A stretch of DNA of 22,310 bases from a virus. The DNA is taken from IMG/VR virus record IMGVR_UViG_3300000227_000011, positions 1 through 22,310 of that record; one strand, given 5' to 3'. Position numbers and translations under genes: made by a program. Within the stretch, counting starts at the first letter, position 1; each line of letters begins with the position of its first letter. The notes beneath the pieces were generated by a model. The model saw only the letters and a program-made list of their open reading frames with translations. It was not told where the DNA came from and did not search any database. Shown here piece after piece: positions 5,934 through 13,269 of this stretch.

Positions 5934-8804
5934 TTAACCCCCGTTCAGAATGGCACGGGTCTGATCGGAGTTGCGTCGCATCACGTTCATGATCACTTCT
6001 TCGCCCTCCGGCGTGCTGAGGTAGTCCCCGACCAGTGCCGGATCCACCACGTTAATGATCCGCGCATTCAGTGCGGGCTGCGCTGCGCCTCTGCCGGCAT
6101 TGCCCGTTGCTGCGTCCGTACCCTTGCGCACTTGAGTCGGGGTAGCGACGCTCACCGTTTCGCCCGGGCTCGCCCGGAACGCCACCATCTGCGAGTCAGC
6201 TCCACCGCTGCCTCCGACCTTAAAACTACCACCCGTCATGAAGCCCACGTTCTGCGCGACGATCGAGGCTACGTTTGCCGCGGCAGCAACACCAGCCGCG
6301 GCAGCCAGCGCATAGTTGGCAGGGGGCGGCGCGCTTGCCAGGGCCTTCTGCACAGCCAGGACACCGTCGATCGTGGCCTGCGTGATCGCTGCTGCCTTGC
6401 CAATCGCTGCAATCTTCTTGTTCTCCGAACGGGACAGAGTTGCAAGGTTGCCGAAGAAGCTCTGCGCGTTCTGGAGCTGGATCTGCTGCGCCTGCACGTT
6501 GACCTTCGCCTTCATTTGGGCGGCAGTCTGTTCGCTGATCAGATCTGCTTGCCGCATCTGATCGATCTGCAGATACATATTCTGAAGCGAGGCCAGCTGA
6601 GCGTTGATCTGTTCCTGCGTACCAGCGAACAGATCAGACCCGACACTGTTCATCAGCGCGTTCGTTGCGTCAGCACTGGTGAAGCCGCTGGACGGGTTAG
6701 CCAGCAAGTTCTTAATCGCTTCAATCTGCGTGGCGAAGTTCTGGCGCGTCTGGACGCTGTTCTGCAGAAGCGAATCCTGCGCCGCCACAACCTCGTTCAG
6801 ACGCTGCATTGCCTCCAGCTTAGCGCGCAGGCTTGCGGTCTCTTGCTCATTCAGGATGATACCCTGGGACTTGAGCTCCTTCTCGTACTGCATCATCTGC
6901 TGTTGAATCTGACGCTCGCGGTTATTCAGACCGAGAAGCGAAGTCTGCTCGTCGATCTCACGATTGATCTTGCCCAGCGGATCAATCGCGTCCTGATAAT
7001 GCGTCTTCAAGAGCTCGAGGTAACGCGCCTGATCCTGCGTGGTAATCAAGCCCTTGGCAACCGCCTTGTTGAGCGTCTCCTCGGCCTTCGCCATCTCCAG
7101 CTTAGCACCTTCGACCGGAGCAATAGTGTTCAACAGGCTGCGCAGTTCGTTCTTGAGCTTCTCGAGTTCCTTACGTTGCTTCTCCAGTTTCTTAGCATCC
7201 AGACCGGGGGCGCGCAGTTGGCCCAGCGGATTGCTGAGATCAGCGCCGCCAGCCTGTTCACGCGCAGCACGCTCGCGACCGATTTCCTGCGCCCGCTTGA
7301 TGCGGTCTTCCAGGAAGCGTTGAGCGTAGTCGACGGAGTTGAATCCGTCCATGAATGCGGTGCCCACGTCCTTTCCGAGCTGAGCGGCCGCGCCCTCGTT
7401 CTCGTTCGTCAGTTGCAGATTCAGAGTGGCAATCTTGCCTAGCCCCACGAATTCGGTCACGCTGCTCAGCAGTTGACCCGCCCCGTTGACGAAGTTACCG
7501 ATCTTGCCAAGAATGACGTTCAAGGCCTGCGTGAACAAGTCGCCCATTGCAGCGGGCAGCCCCTTGAACAGCGCGATCACGGCCTTGATGGCACCGAACC
7601 AGGCGCCAAAGTACGTGTCGACTGCCTTAGCTACGAGGCGCAAGATACCCACAAGGCTGATGTCGACTTCACCGACCCAGCTCTTGATCATGTCAATGGC
7701 AGGGCCAAAGGTGCGTTCGGCCCAATCTGCGATCAGCGTGAAACCCTGGACGGCGCTCTCCCATACTGCACGCATCAGGTCGCCCAACGAAGTCACGTCG
7801 TCAGTGCCCAGCTTGATCTGATCCCGGAACAGGGTCAGGGCAGTGATTGCGCTGGTGATCAACACCAGCAGAAAACCGATCGGGTTGGCTGCAATAGCCG
7901 CGTTAAGCGCCAGCACAGCCGCGCGCACAGCGTTGATCGCCGCTACCCCGCCTTGCACCAGCACAAACCCCGCAGCCACCGAAATAAGCGACTTTGCCAC
8001 GAGGTCGAAATTCTCGGCAAGCCACTTAGCAGCTTCGCCCAGCTTGTTACTGATGCCCAGGCTGGCGTCCATCTCGCCAATCCACTTCATGAAGGCGTTG
8101 CTGATCAGGGTCATACCCTGCGAGATGGTGATGGACGACTTGGCGAAGTCGGAATTGATCTGGTCGGTGCCCGCCATGACGGCATCGAAGAACTCACGCG
8201 AAGTGAGCTTGCCGTCCAGCATCATCTTCCGGAGCTGGCCAATGCTGCCGTCCGCGCCCTTGATGTTGTTCGCGACGACCTGCAAGATCGCGGGCGCGCC
8301 TTCCAAGATAGAGTTGAATTCTTCCGCACGCACTACACCCGAACCCAGCGCCTGGCCGAGCTGCATCAGCGCACCCTGGGCTTGTTCTGCGGTCGTAGCG
8401 CTGGACGCGAGCACCTTGCCCACGTTTTCGGTGAAGCCGATCAATTGTTCCTGGGACACGCCCAGTTCTTTACCCGCTCGCGCGGTGCGGCTGTAGAGCT
8501 CCACGATGTTCGTGAAGCCTTGACGGGTGTTCTGCGCAGCGCGGAAGAGCTTGTCGGCGACCGCTGCCGCTTCTTCGGTGTTGCGCGTGGCTACCCGGAT
8601 CTGGCCCGCAGCGCTGGCCCATGCGTCGGCGTAGCGTCGGATCTGGTCAATCGCCAATACACCAGCAAGCGCGCCGAGGGCGCGCTTGAGCATGTCGACA
8701 CCGCTGGCAGCCTTCTCAGACGAATTGCCGATGTCCTCGATGTTCCGCTTGACGACCCGGGAACCGTCTTCCCGGATTCGGATGTCAATAGTTTCGGTCG
8801 CCAT
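5934..8804 (-). CDS. Tape measure protein
   Basis: A 956-residue tape measure, the alpha-helical protein that sets tail length and passes into the host envelope during DNA entry. Residues 40-250 form the typical N-terminal tape-measure region (YADAWASAAGQIRVATRNTE, later GALMQLGQALGSG and FNSILEGAPAIL). Residues 272-326 are strongly hydrophobic, with two or more potential membrane segments (including IGFLLVLITSAITALTLF). A long coiled coil fills the region from about 480 to 800. The C terminus has the common glycine-rich ending (GFMTGGSFKVGGSGGADS, then VAFRASPGETVSV). With about 0.15 nm per residue, a tail of roughly 140 nm is expected, which fits a siphovirus. The ATG overlaps the previous stop as TAATG. 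A very long plus-strand reading frame across it is only a GC-rich shadow. Confidence 0.97.
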   Translation of the reverse strand: MATETIDIRIREDGSRVVKRNIEDIGNSSEKAASGVDMLKRALGALAGVLAIDQIRRYADAWASAAGQIRVATRNTEEAAAVADKLFRAAQNTRQGFTNIVELYSRTARAGKELGVSQEQLIGFTENVGKVLASSATTAEQAQGALMQLGQALGSGVVRAEEFNSILEGAPAILQVVANNIKGADGSIGQLRKMMLDGKLTSREFFDAVMAGTDQINSDFAKSSITISQGMTLISNAFMKWIGEMDASLGISNKLGEAAKWLAENFDLVAKSLISVAAGFVLVQGGVAAINAVRAAVLALNAAIAANPIGFLLVLITSAITALTLFRDQIKLGTDDVTSLGDLMRAVWESAVQGFTLIADWAERTFGPAIDMIKSWVGEVDISLVGILRLVAKAVDTYFGAWFGAIKAVIALFKGLPAAMGDLFTQALNVILGKIGNFVNGAGQLLSSVTEFVGLGKIATLNLQLTNENEGAAAQLGKDVGTAFMDGFNSVDYAQRFLEDRIKRAQEIGRERAAREQAGGADLSNPLGQLRAPGLDAKKLEKQRKELEKLKNELRSLLNTIAPVEGAKLEMAKAEETLNKAVAKGLITTQDQARYLELLKTHYQDAIDPLGKINREIDEQTSLLGLNNRERQIQQQMMQYEKELKSQGIILNEQETASLRAKLEAMQRLNEVVAAQDSLLQNSVQTRQNFATQIEAIKNLLANPSSGFTSADATNALMNSVGSDLFAGTQEQINAQLASLQNMYLQIDQMRQADLISEQTAAQMKAKVNVQAQQIQLQNAQSFFGNLATLSRSENKKIAAIGKAAAITQATIDGVLAVQKALASAPPPANYALAAAAGVAAAANVASIVAQNVGFMTGGSFKVGGSGGADSQMVAFRASPGETVSVATPTQVRKGTDAATGNAGRGAAQPALNARIINVVDPALVGDYLSTPEGEEVIMNVMRRNSDQTRAILNGG

Positions 8805-9259
8805 TAAAGTTCCTCACGCAGCGAGGTCTGCAATAAGCTTCCGGCGCCCTGCGCAGCAGCGACTCCGACCAAGACTGCCTTCTCAACGAAGCCCGCGGGA
8901 GCTTGCGCTGACCAGCCGTCATTGAGCCGTCCGATATATGGGAGATTGTTCGTGATGTGGATGGAGCTGCCGCCTCGATACTTCCCGATCTCGGCTTTGC
9001 CTTGGTCGATGGCGGCCTGGGCATTAGCGCCGCCGGTAGACCCATCCTTGCCTTCGGAATAGGCCTCGCGCGTTCCATCAGCAGGACTACCGATGTTCAC
9101 CTGCCAGTTGGAACGCGCGCGGCCGGTGTCAACAGGGGTTCCGATGACCACAGCACTATCGACAGCGAGCGCGACCTTCCGCACCATCGCGTCAGCGTTC
9201 TGTTCGATACGCTGACCGATGACCCGGATCCGTCCTGCAAACTGCCTCAAGTCAGCCAT
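8804..9259 (-). CDS. HK97 gp10-like tail protein
   Basis: A 151-residue protein with the hallmarks of the HK97 gp10-like family: a helical N terminus, then VVIGTPVDTGRARSNWQV, a glycine-rich loop (SEGKDGSTGGAN), IHITNNLPYIGRLNDGWSAQAP and a helical end (FVEKAVLVGV). Family members act as tail-completion or neck proteins, usually encoded before the tail tube gene. Here the gene sits after the tail assembly chaperones and directly before the tape measure, so it may instead be a minor tail component. Its ATG overlaps the stop of the chaperone T frame by eight bases and its TAA overlaps the tape-measure ATG, so translation of these three genes is probably coupled. The fold assignment is by pattern recognition only. 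Confidence 0.82.
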   Translation of the reverse strand: MADLRQFAGRIRVIGQRIEQNADAMVRKVALAVDSAVVIGTPVDTGRARSNWQVNIGSPADGTREAYSEGKDGSTGGANAQAAIDQGKAEIGKYRGGSSIHITNNLPYIGRLNDGWSAQAPAGFVEKAVLVGVAAAQGAGSLLQTSLREEL

Positions 9260-9614
9260 TCGATTTCCCCTTTGGTTCAGTGGCCTTCTTGAGCTTCTTC
9301 GCCTTGAAGTCCAGGTAGACCGCGTCGAGTGACTGTACGTGGTAGAACAGATCCTCTCGTTGCTCCCCTTCGACCTGATGCTCGTCTGCCCACTGTTTGA
9401 TGGATAGCCAGCTGATCGGACCCTCTGTCATGTACCCCGTACCCCTGCACGACGTCAGGTCCATGAAGGCGAGGTAGTAGAAATCAAGTCCTAGCAGCAG
9501 TTCAGGGGCATTGGCAATCTTCTCTGGCAGCGGAAGCCGCTGTTGAACACACTGTTGAATAATGAACTTCTCTGTCGGGCCCTGCTCCAAAAAGTAGAGC
9601 AGGACGTCCGTCAG
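9252..9614 (-). CDS. Tail assembly chaperone, T part of a frameshifted G-T fusion
   Basis: This reading frame of about 120 codons is best read as the C-terminal half of a G-T fusion made by -1 ribosomal frameshifting from the upstream chaperone gene; the fusion would be 259 residues. It begins L-T-D-V-L-L-Y-F-L-E-Q-G straight after the slippery site, and has a compact helical middle (FYYLAFMDLTSCRGTGY) and a lysine-rich tail (FKAKKLKKATEPKGKSNG). An independent start is unlikely: the only candidate is a TTG at 9590 with no Shine-Dalgarno sequence, and its position lies inside the predicted frameshift hairpin. In lambda and its relatives the G and G-T proteins bind the tape measure and recruit tube subunits, and are absent from the finished virion. 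Overlap with the gp10-like gene downstream supports one tail operon. Confidence 0.85.
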   Translation of the reverse strand: MTDVLLYFLEQGPTEKFIIQQCVQQRLPLPEKIANAPELLLGLDFYYLAFMDLTSCRGTGYMTEGPISWLSIKQWADEHQVEGEQREDLFYHVQSLDAVYLDFKAKKLKKATEPKGKSNG

Positions 9615-9620
9615 TTTTTT
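9579..9620 (-). promoter_or_regulatory. Programmed -1 frameshift signal (slippery site plus stem-loop)
   Basis: The slippery heptamer A-AAA-AAC (9620-9614) lies in the zero frame immediately before the TGA of the upstream chaperone. After an 8-base spacer, a 9-bp stem (9605-9597 paired with 9587-9579, one U-G pair) closes a 9-base loop. A slip of -1 joins the chaperone to the open T frame. Heptamer, spacer length and hairpin all match known -1 frameshift signals of siphovirus tail chaperone genes. Confidence 0.9.
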
Positions 9621-10030
9621 GCGTCGGCTTCCCGCACCTCCTGGCGGAACAGCGCAGCGCGCTGGCTCTGTTCCTGGATGTCGCGGAACAGGTCAGGCAG
9701 GTCATCGAACAGCTTCAAGCAATTCTCGACCGAGAACTCCATGTCGTTGCCGTTCTCATCTTCGACGTTTTCCCAGCCGAGGACGATCGTTTCGGCATAG
9801 ACTTGCTTGATGATCTTCTCGACCAGCGCGGTCTCGATGATCTCGTTCTGGATCTGACGGCGATACGGCTTGACGCGGATCTCCATCCGCTTCTCGTAGG
9901 CCTTGTTGGCGCCACCGGCGCGGGCGATGCGGATCGTAATCGGCTTGCCCTTGCTGTTCTCGCCGTACTCGAGGAGGATACCCTCCTTCTCCAGGCTGTT
10001 GTCGGTCTTGAATTGTTTGTACAGGCTCAT
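9611..10030 (-). CDS. Tail assembly chaperone (G-like)
   Basis: A 139-residue protein between the tail tube and tape-measure genes, the standard place for a tail assembly chaperone. It is mixed alpha/beta and rich in charged residues, with no membrane segment (ITIRIARAGGANKAYEKRM, then VLGWENVEDENGNDMEF). The sequence ends ...EADAKN, where the codons GCA-AAA-AAC-TGA contain the slippery site that lets a fraction of ribosomes continue in the -1 frame to make the longer G-T form. The ATG has an excellent ribosome site, GAGGTGATC, two bases upstream. It would bind the tape measure and keep it soluble while tube subunits assemble around it. The assignment rests on position, size and the frameshift signal more than on direct sequence resemblance. 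Confidence 0.9.
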   Translation of the reverse strand: MSLYKQFKTDNSLEKEGILLEYGENSKGKPITIRIARAGGANKAYEKRMEIRVKPYRRQIQNEIIETALVEKIIKQVYAETIVLGWENVEDENGNDMEFSVENCLKLFDDLPDLFRDIQEQSQRAALFRQEVREADAKN

Positions 10031-10056
10031 TCGATCACCTCATGATGCAAGTTTCA

Positions 10057-10082
10057 GGGCGCGAGCACCATTGCCCGCGCCC
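10057..10082 (-). terminator. GC-rich hairpin after the tail tube gene
   Basis: A 10-bp stem with one G-U pair (GGGCGCGGGC paired with GCUCGCGCCC in the transcript) closes a 6-base loop, starting a few bases after the tail tube stop codon. The bases that follow (TGAAACTTG) lack a U tract, so it may be a weak or factor-assisted terminator, or a hairpin that protects the abundant tube mRNA 3' end, with readthrough into the chaperone gene. Confidence 0.5.
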
Positions 10083-10089
10083 CCGTAGC

Positions 10090-11619
10090 TTACACTCCGC
10101 CTGCAACATCCGGCAAGTAGGAAAAGCTCTGGAAGAGCAGGGTGTGCGCGAACTTGCTCTCCGCAGCATTGGTCTCCAGCGGCAGGGTGATGGCCTGGTC
10201 CTGCTCCACCGCCAGACGGCCGTCGCCCAGCGACAGGAGCGGGATGTCCCACAGCAGCGCGAAGTTCTTTTTCAGCATGATGATGTCGAGGGTGACATCG
10301 CTGTTGTTCCGCACCGCCTGGACCGCTTGCACGTCAGCAAAGTAGGCCGTCATGTTGCCGCCCACCTCGAAGGTGCCTGCGCTGGTGTCGAAAGCGCCCA
10401 GCACACCGATCGCCTTGTTCGGGGTCACATTGTTGTTGACGGTCAGGGTCATTTCCGTCGCAAACGCAAACAGCGGGACCGGGGAGGAATCAGTCGCGCT
10501 CACCAGCGCCAGCTTGATGCGGCTGAAATCGCTGGAGGTGTTGAACGCAGCCCCCGGAGCCAGCGACGGACGGGTGCCCGTCTTGACGCCCTGAGCGCCG
10601 GTGCGCTGTTCGTTGTCCACCGCGACGAAAGACAGGTCGATCGTGACCTTGTCGGCCTGTGCGATGTTGAGCGACAGCTCGTTCGGTACAGCACCCACGA
10701 GGTACTCGGACATCGTGCCGTTGGCGTCGGCGCCCAGCGTGCGCTCCACCTGATAGGTGCGACGCTTGATCAGGGCGGGGTCCGCTTCGTTCTTCAGCAC
10801 AGCACCGAAGAAGATACGGATGGTCTTGCCAGTGCCCACTTCCGCAACACCATCCCACGAGGTCTTGTCGAACTCGATGTAGGTAGCGGTGATGGCGTTC
10901 ACTCGAGCGAATCCGCGGTTGTCGGCGAATTGCGTGCCCACTGCATCACCTCCGAGGTACACCCACTCACCCGGGATGAGGCCCAACGTGGTCATATCGA
11001 ACGTACCACTCGCACGGCTCAACCGCACAAGGTCACCGTTCAGGGTGATGTCCACCGTCTCGCTCGCAAACTGGTAGCCGACAGCGGTCAGCTTGGCAGT
11101 AGCGGGCGGGTTAGCTTCGTCGACCACGGTCTCGTTGACCACAACAGCGGTTGCAGTGCTTGCACTCGCAACAGACTTCAGTCCATTGTTGGCGGTCACA
11201 CCGAAGCCCTGCGCCAGCACGAGCTGATTCGCCAGGAAGCCGGTCAGGCCGGCCGCGGCTGCGTAGGTCTTGGACGATCCCGTGACGCCGGTCACAGCGG
11301 TGGCCGCACCGTTCAGCGGAGCAGTTGTCTTCTTCTCGCGGATGTCAGCAAAGAAGAAGCCCTGGAGCAGGCGGGTCGTGTTGTCGAAGGTCAGATCCTG
11401 GTTGAAGCCACCGGAGGCGTCCAGGTCGGTCGTCACGCCTTTCTTGCGCTGGCGAGACGGGTTGATGGGATTGCGCGCCACGGTCGAGATCTGACCGCCG
11501 AAATCGTTGTAAGAGTTAGGTTCCAGCGCATACCACACCGGAGAGCCGGGCAGTTGCTTGAGGGCGGACTCTTCCGCGAACCGGAGGCCCGTTACGTTCG
11601 AATCAATCTTGTTTGCCAT
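10090..11619 (-). CDS. Tail tube protein (major tail protein)
   Basis: A 509-residue protein that is the best candidate for the tail tube subunit. The N-terminal part (residues 1-95: GLRFAEESALKQLPGSPVWY, FNQDLTFDNTTRLLQGFFFA) and the C-terminal part (about 285-509: RTYQVERTLG, later MTLTVNNNVTPNKAIGVLGA and MLKKNFALLWDIPLLSLGDG) look like halves of a siphovirus tail tube fold. The middle, about residues 100-280, is a long Ala/Thr/Val-rich beta stretch that looks like an insertion, making the protein longer than the common 200-350 residues. The inserted domain may project from the tail surface, as Ig-like domains do in lambda gpV; this is inference. The gene follows the tail terminator, has a GAGGTGATC ribosome site, and is followed by a hairpin. 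Confidence 0.88.
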   Translation of the reverse strand: MANKIDSNVTGLRFAEESALKQLPGSPVWYALEPNSYNDFGGQISTVARNPINPSRQRKKGVTTDLDASGGFNQDLTFDNTTRLLQGFFFADIREKKTTAPLNGAATAVTGVTGSSKTYAAAAGLTGFLANQLVLAQGFGVTANNGLKSVASASTATAVVVNETVVDEANPPATAKLTAVGYQFASETVDITLNGDLVRLSRASGTFDMTTLGLIPGEWVYLGGDAVGTQFADNRGFARVNAITATYIEFDKTSWDGVAEVGTGKTIRIFFGAVLKNEADPALIKRRTYQVERTLGADANGTMSEYLVGAVPNELSLNIAQADKVTIDLSFVAVDNEQRTGAQGVKTGTRPSLAPGAAFNTSSDFSRIKLALVSATDSSPVPLFAFATEMTLTVNNNVTPNKAIGVLGAFDTSAGTFEVGGNMTAYFADVQAVQAVRNNSDVTLDIIMLKKNFALLWDIPLLSLGDGRLAVEQDQAITLPLETNAAESKFAHTLLFQSFSYLPDVAGGV

Positions 11620-11623
11620 GTGA

Positions 11624-12034
11624 TCACCTCACGTCGTCATAAGAGAAGGTTGCCAGGACGTTCAATTGCTCGAACGCCCCACTCGTGCCCGCTTCGTTCA
11701 TCCGGACGTCACGGAACCACAATTCCGGATGGCGGGACGCCTGGTAGGCATCCACAACGAGTTGAGCGGCGTCGTATCCGGCCTTGGAGCCATCTCCCAC
11801 GGGGGCGAACACTTGGATAAAAACGGTGCCGGTTCGATTCCAGCGCCTTGTGGCCTGGTCCCCAGCCAGCGAACCTTGATTACCAGTTGCGTGCCGGATT
11901 GTAGCACGAGCCCACACTGTCTCGCTAGTGGGCACGCTGCCGGGAACGTCGGTGTACACAGCAGGGAAACCAGTACCGTCCCAGGCCCCTTTGAACACCC
12001 CGAGGATGATGTCACGTGCCTCGTCGAAGGTCAT
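11624..12034 (-). CDS. Tail terminator protein
   Basis: A 136-residue protein resembling the phage tail terminator-like family (DUF4128 type), which caps the finished tail tube and joins it to the head. Visible features are the helical start MTFDEARDIILGVFKGAW, the central VWARATIRHATGNQGSL, the strand TGTVFIQVFAPVGDG, and the ending FEQLNVLATFSYDDVR. The frame is open further upstream to 12094, but the ATG at 12034 is chosen: it overlaps the stop of the previous gene as ATGA, has GGGTGA eight bases ahead, and gives the expected family length. Its TGA lies within the GAGGTGATC ribosome site of the tail tube gene, so the two genes are probably coupled. Position directly before the tail tube gene supports the role. 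Confidence 0.83.
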   Translation of the reverse strand: MTFDEARDIILGVFKGAWDGTGFPAVYTDVPGSVPTSETVWARATIRHATGNQGSLAGDQATRRWNRTGTVFIQVFAPVGDGSKAGYDAAQLVVDAYQASRHPELWFRDVRMNEAGTSGAFEQLNVLATFSYDDVR

Positions 12035-12414
12035 CGCTTCACCCCGAACACGTAGAGGACGGTCGTCGGTCCTGGTTTCAGTTCCTGCGCCCAATCGATG
12101 TTCCAGCGTACACCCTCATCAAGAATGACGTGAAAATCGGCAAGCCCAATATCCGTGGGCGCAACGAGTGCGACTTGATCGACGCGGTCGAGCAGCTCCT
12201 CTTTGACGATGTCGCGGCCCAGACCGGAACCGGACGCAGGTACGAACACGGCGGGCAAGGTGCGGGACGTGGCTACCGTCGGCGCTCCGGGGCCCTTCCA
12301 AGGTTTCGAAGTGTCAACAGCAGTCGCATCCAGCTTTTGAATCTGGACCTCGCGACCATTCTCCGCAATCAGTTCTTGCGCGAGTTGGACGAATTCGGTG
12401 TAGTCGGTAGCCAT
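12031..12414 (-). CDS. Head-tail stopper or joining protein candidate
   Basis: A 127-residue protein with a helical N terminus (YTEFVQLAQELIAENGREVQIQK), a central loop rich in Pro, Thr and Gly, and a beta-rich C-terminal half (DQVALVAPTDIGLADFHVIL, then TTVLYVFGVKR). Size, composition and position between a connector protein and the tail terminator match the head-closure or stopper proteins of siphoviruses, which seal the portal vertex after packaging. Direct resemblance to a named family is weak, so the role is inferred from order. The ATG has the ribosome site AGGTGATC two bases upstream, which contains the stop codon of the previous gene. Its own stop overlaps the tail terminator start as ATGA. 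Confidence 0.75.
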   Translation of the reverse strand: MATDYTEFVQLAQELIAENGREVQIQKLDATAVDTSKPWKGPGAPTVATSRTLPAVFVPASGSGLGRDIVKEELLDRVDQVALVAPTDIGLADFHVILDEGVRWNIDWAQELKPGPTTVLYVFGVKR

Positions 12415-12418
12415 GCGA

Positions 12419-12931
12419 TCACCTGATTACCTGGCTCGCCGAATAAACCAGCCCTCGTAGAAGCATGTCCGCCGCAGGGTACGGGCGGAACAGCATGGGC
12501 GTCGAACCCAGGCCCGTCTGCGCGACAGAATATTCGGTTTCGATAGGGCCGACCTTCTTCTTGCTGGCGACGACACTGAGGCCGCTGGGATCCACCTTCA
12601 GATCCGGTGCAAGGGCGGCGCTGAGGGCACGGACCGCGTATTCGAAGCACGCACGCTGGAGCTTGACAGGCACAGTGTCGTCAGGATAGGCGTCTGCGTT
12701 CTTGCGTGGCCAGGACAGCGCTTGAGTGTCGGTTTTCTTGGTCCCGATGAAACGATCGCCAAAACGCCCTTCGATGTAGTCAGTGGCCTGAATCAACACC
12801 GATTGCTTCTGTTCGGGCGTACCCGTCCAGGCAGTGATTCCGCGGTCTGCAAAATACGAGTCGGCGTCAGCGACTGCACCGTACGAGTTGGCGTCGGGCT
12901 TGCCGGTGCCGTCTTCCACGACGAAAGCCAT
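12419..12931 (-). CDS. Head-tail connector protein, DnaT-like family
   Basis: A 170-residue protein of the family often labelled putative DnaT-like ssDNA-binding protein in phages. The pattern is GTGKPDANSYGAVADADSYF, then ITAWTGTPEQKQSVLIQATDYI, RFGDRFIGTK and ALSWPRKNA, with a helical segment LQRACFEYAVRALSAAL. In structural gene clusters these proteins behave as head-tail adaptors, so the DNA-binding label is probably misleading here. Length is typical. The ATG overlaps the preceding stop by one base (TGATG), and its stop is embedded in the ribosome site of the next gene. The position after the capsid accessory genes and before the stopper and terminator fits the adaptor role. Family recognition is good; the exact role is inferred. 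Confidence 0.8.
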   Translation of the reverse strand: MAFVVEDGTGKPDANSYGAVADADSYFADRGITAWTGTPEQKQSVLIQATDYIEGRFGDRFIGTKKTDTQALSWPRKNADAYPDDTVPVKLQRACFEYAVRALSAALAPDLKVDPSGLSVVASKKKVGPIETEYSVAQTGLGSTPMLFRPYPAADMLLRGLVYSASQVIR

Positions 12932-13266
12932 CAGGCGCCCTCCCCGATCTTGACGAAGTTACTGAGGCCTGTGTCTAGCATGAGTTCGAAGCCGGCAACA
13001 GGGGTGACCACAGCTCCGCGGGCCACCTGATCCAGCACCAGCATTCCGCCGGCGTCCAGATCTGGTGCGTGGATGGTGCGGTCGCTTGCGCCTACGATGG
13101 TTGCAGCGGGGTCGCCTTCTACGGACCCCGCTACGCTGCGCAGAGCTAGACGAGCGTTGGCTGGAAGCGTCACCGCGCCGACAGCAGGAGTCGCCATCAG
13201 AGCCTTGAAAGCACTGATGTTCTGGCGTTGCTTACGACGCTTGGAGACTGCCTCCAGCCATTTCAT
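12931..13266 (-). CDS. Conserved head-region protein of unknown function (111 aa)
   Basis: A 111-residue protein. The first 25 residues are strongly basic (MKWLEAVSKRRKQRQNISAF); the rest is small, beta-prone and rich in Ala, Val and Gly (VGAVTLPANARLALRSVAG, then DAGGMLVLDQVARGAVVTP). There are no cysteines, membrane segments or catalytic motifs. It is encoded just after a coiled-coil head protein and just before the DnaT-like connector, with tight spacing on both sides (three bases before, one-base overlap after), so it is almost certainly translated with the head genes. A capsid-associated or neck role is possible, but nothing in the sequence decides it. I do not recognise the family. Confidence 0.7.
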   Translation of the reverse strand: MKWLEAVSKRRKQRQNISAFKALMATPAVGAVTLPANARLALRSVAGSVEGDPAATIVGASDRTIHAPDLDAGGMLVLDQVARGAVVTPVAGFELMLDTGLSNFVKIGEGA

Positions 13267-13269
13267 CTA

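Noticed and set aside
5772-8807. Long plus-strand reading frames (556 and 444 codons) opposite the tape measure gene
   Set aside because: Composition reflects the complement of a helical, Ala/Gln-rich protein. There is no ribosome site and no domain, and the opposite strand is an unmistakable tape measure.
10042-11820. Plus-strand reading frame of 592 codons opposite the tail tube and tail terminator genes
   Set aside because: The translation is Arg/His/Gly/Val-rich with no recognisable domain, and it lies entirely opposite well-supported minus-strand genes. It is a shadow of GC-rich codon use.
12035-12094. Extended start for the tail terminator, adding 20 residues
   Set aside because: The extra residues (Arg/Thr-rich) overlap the end of the previous gene. 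The ATG at 12034 has an ATGA overlap and a ribosome site.
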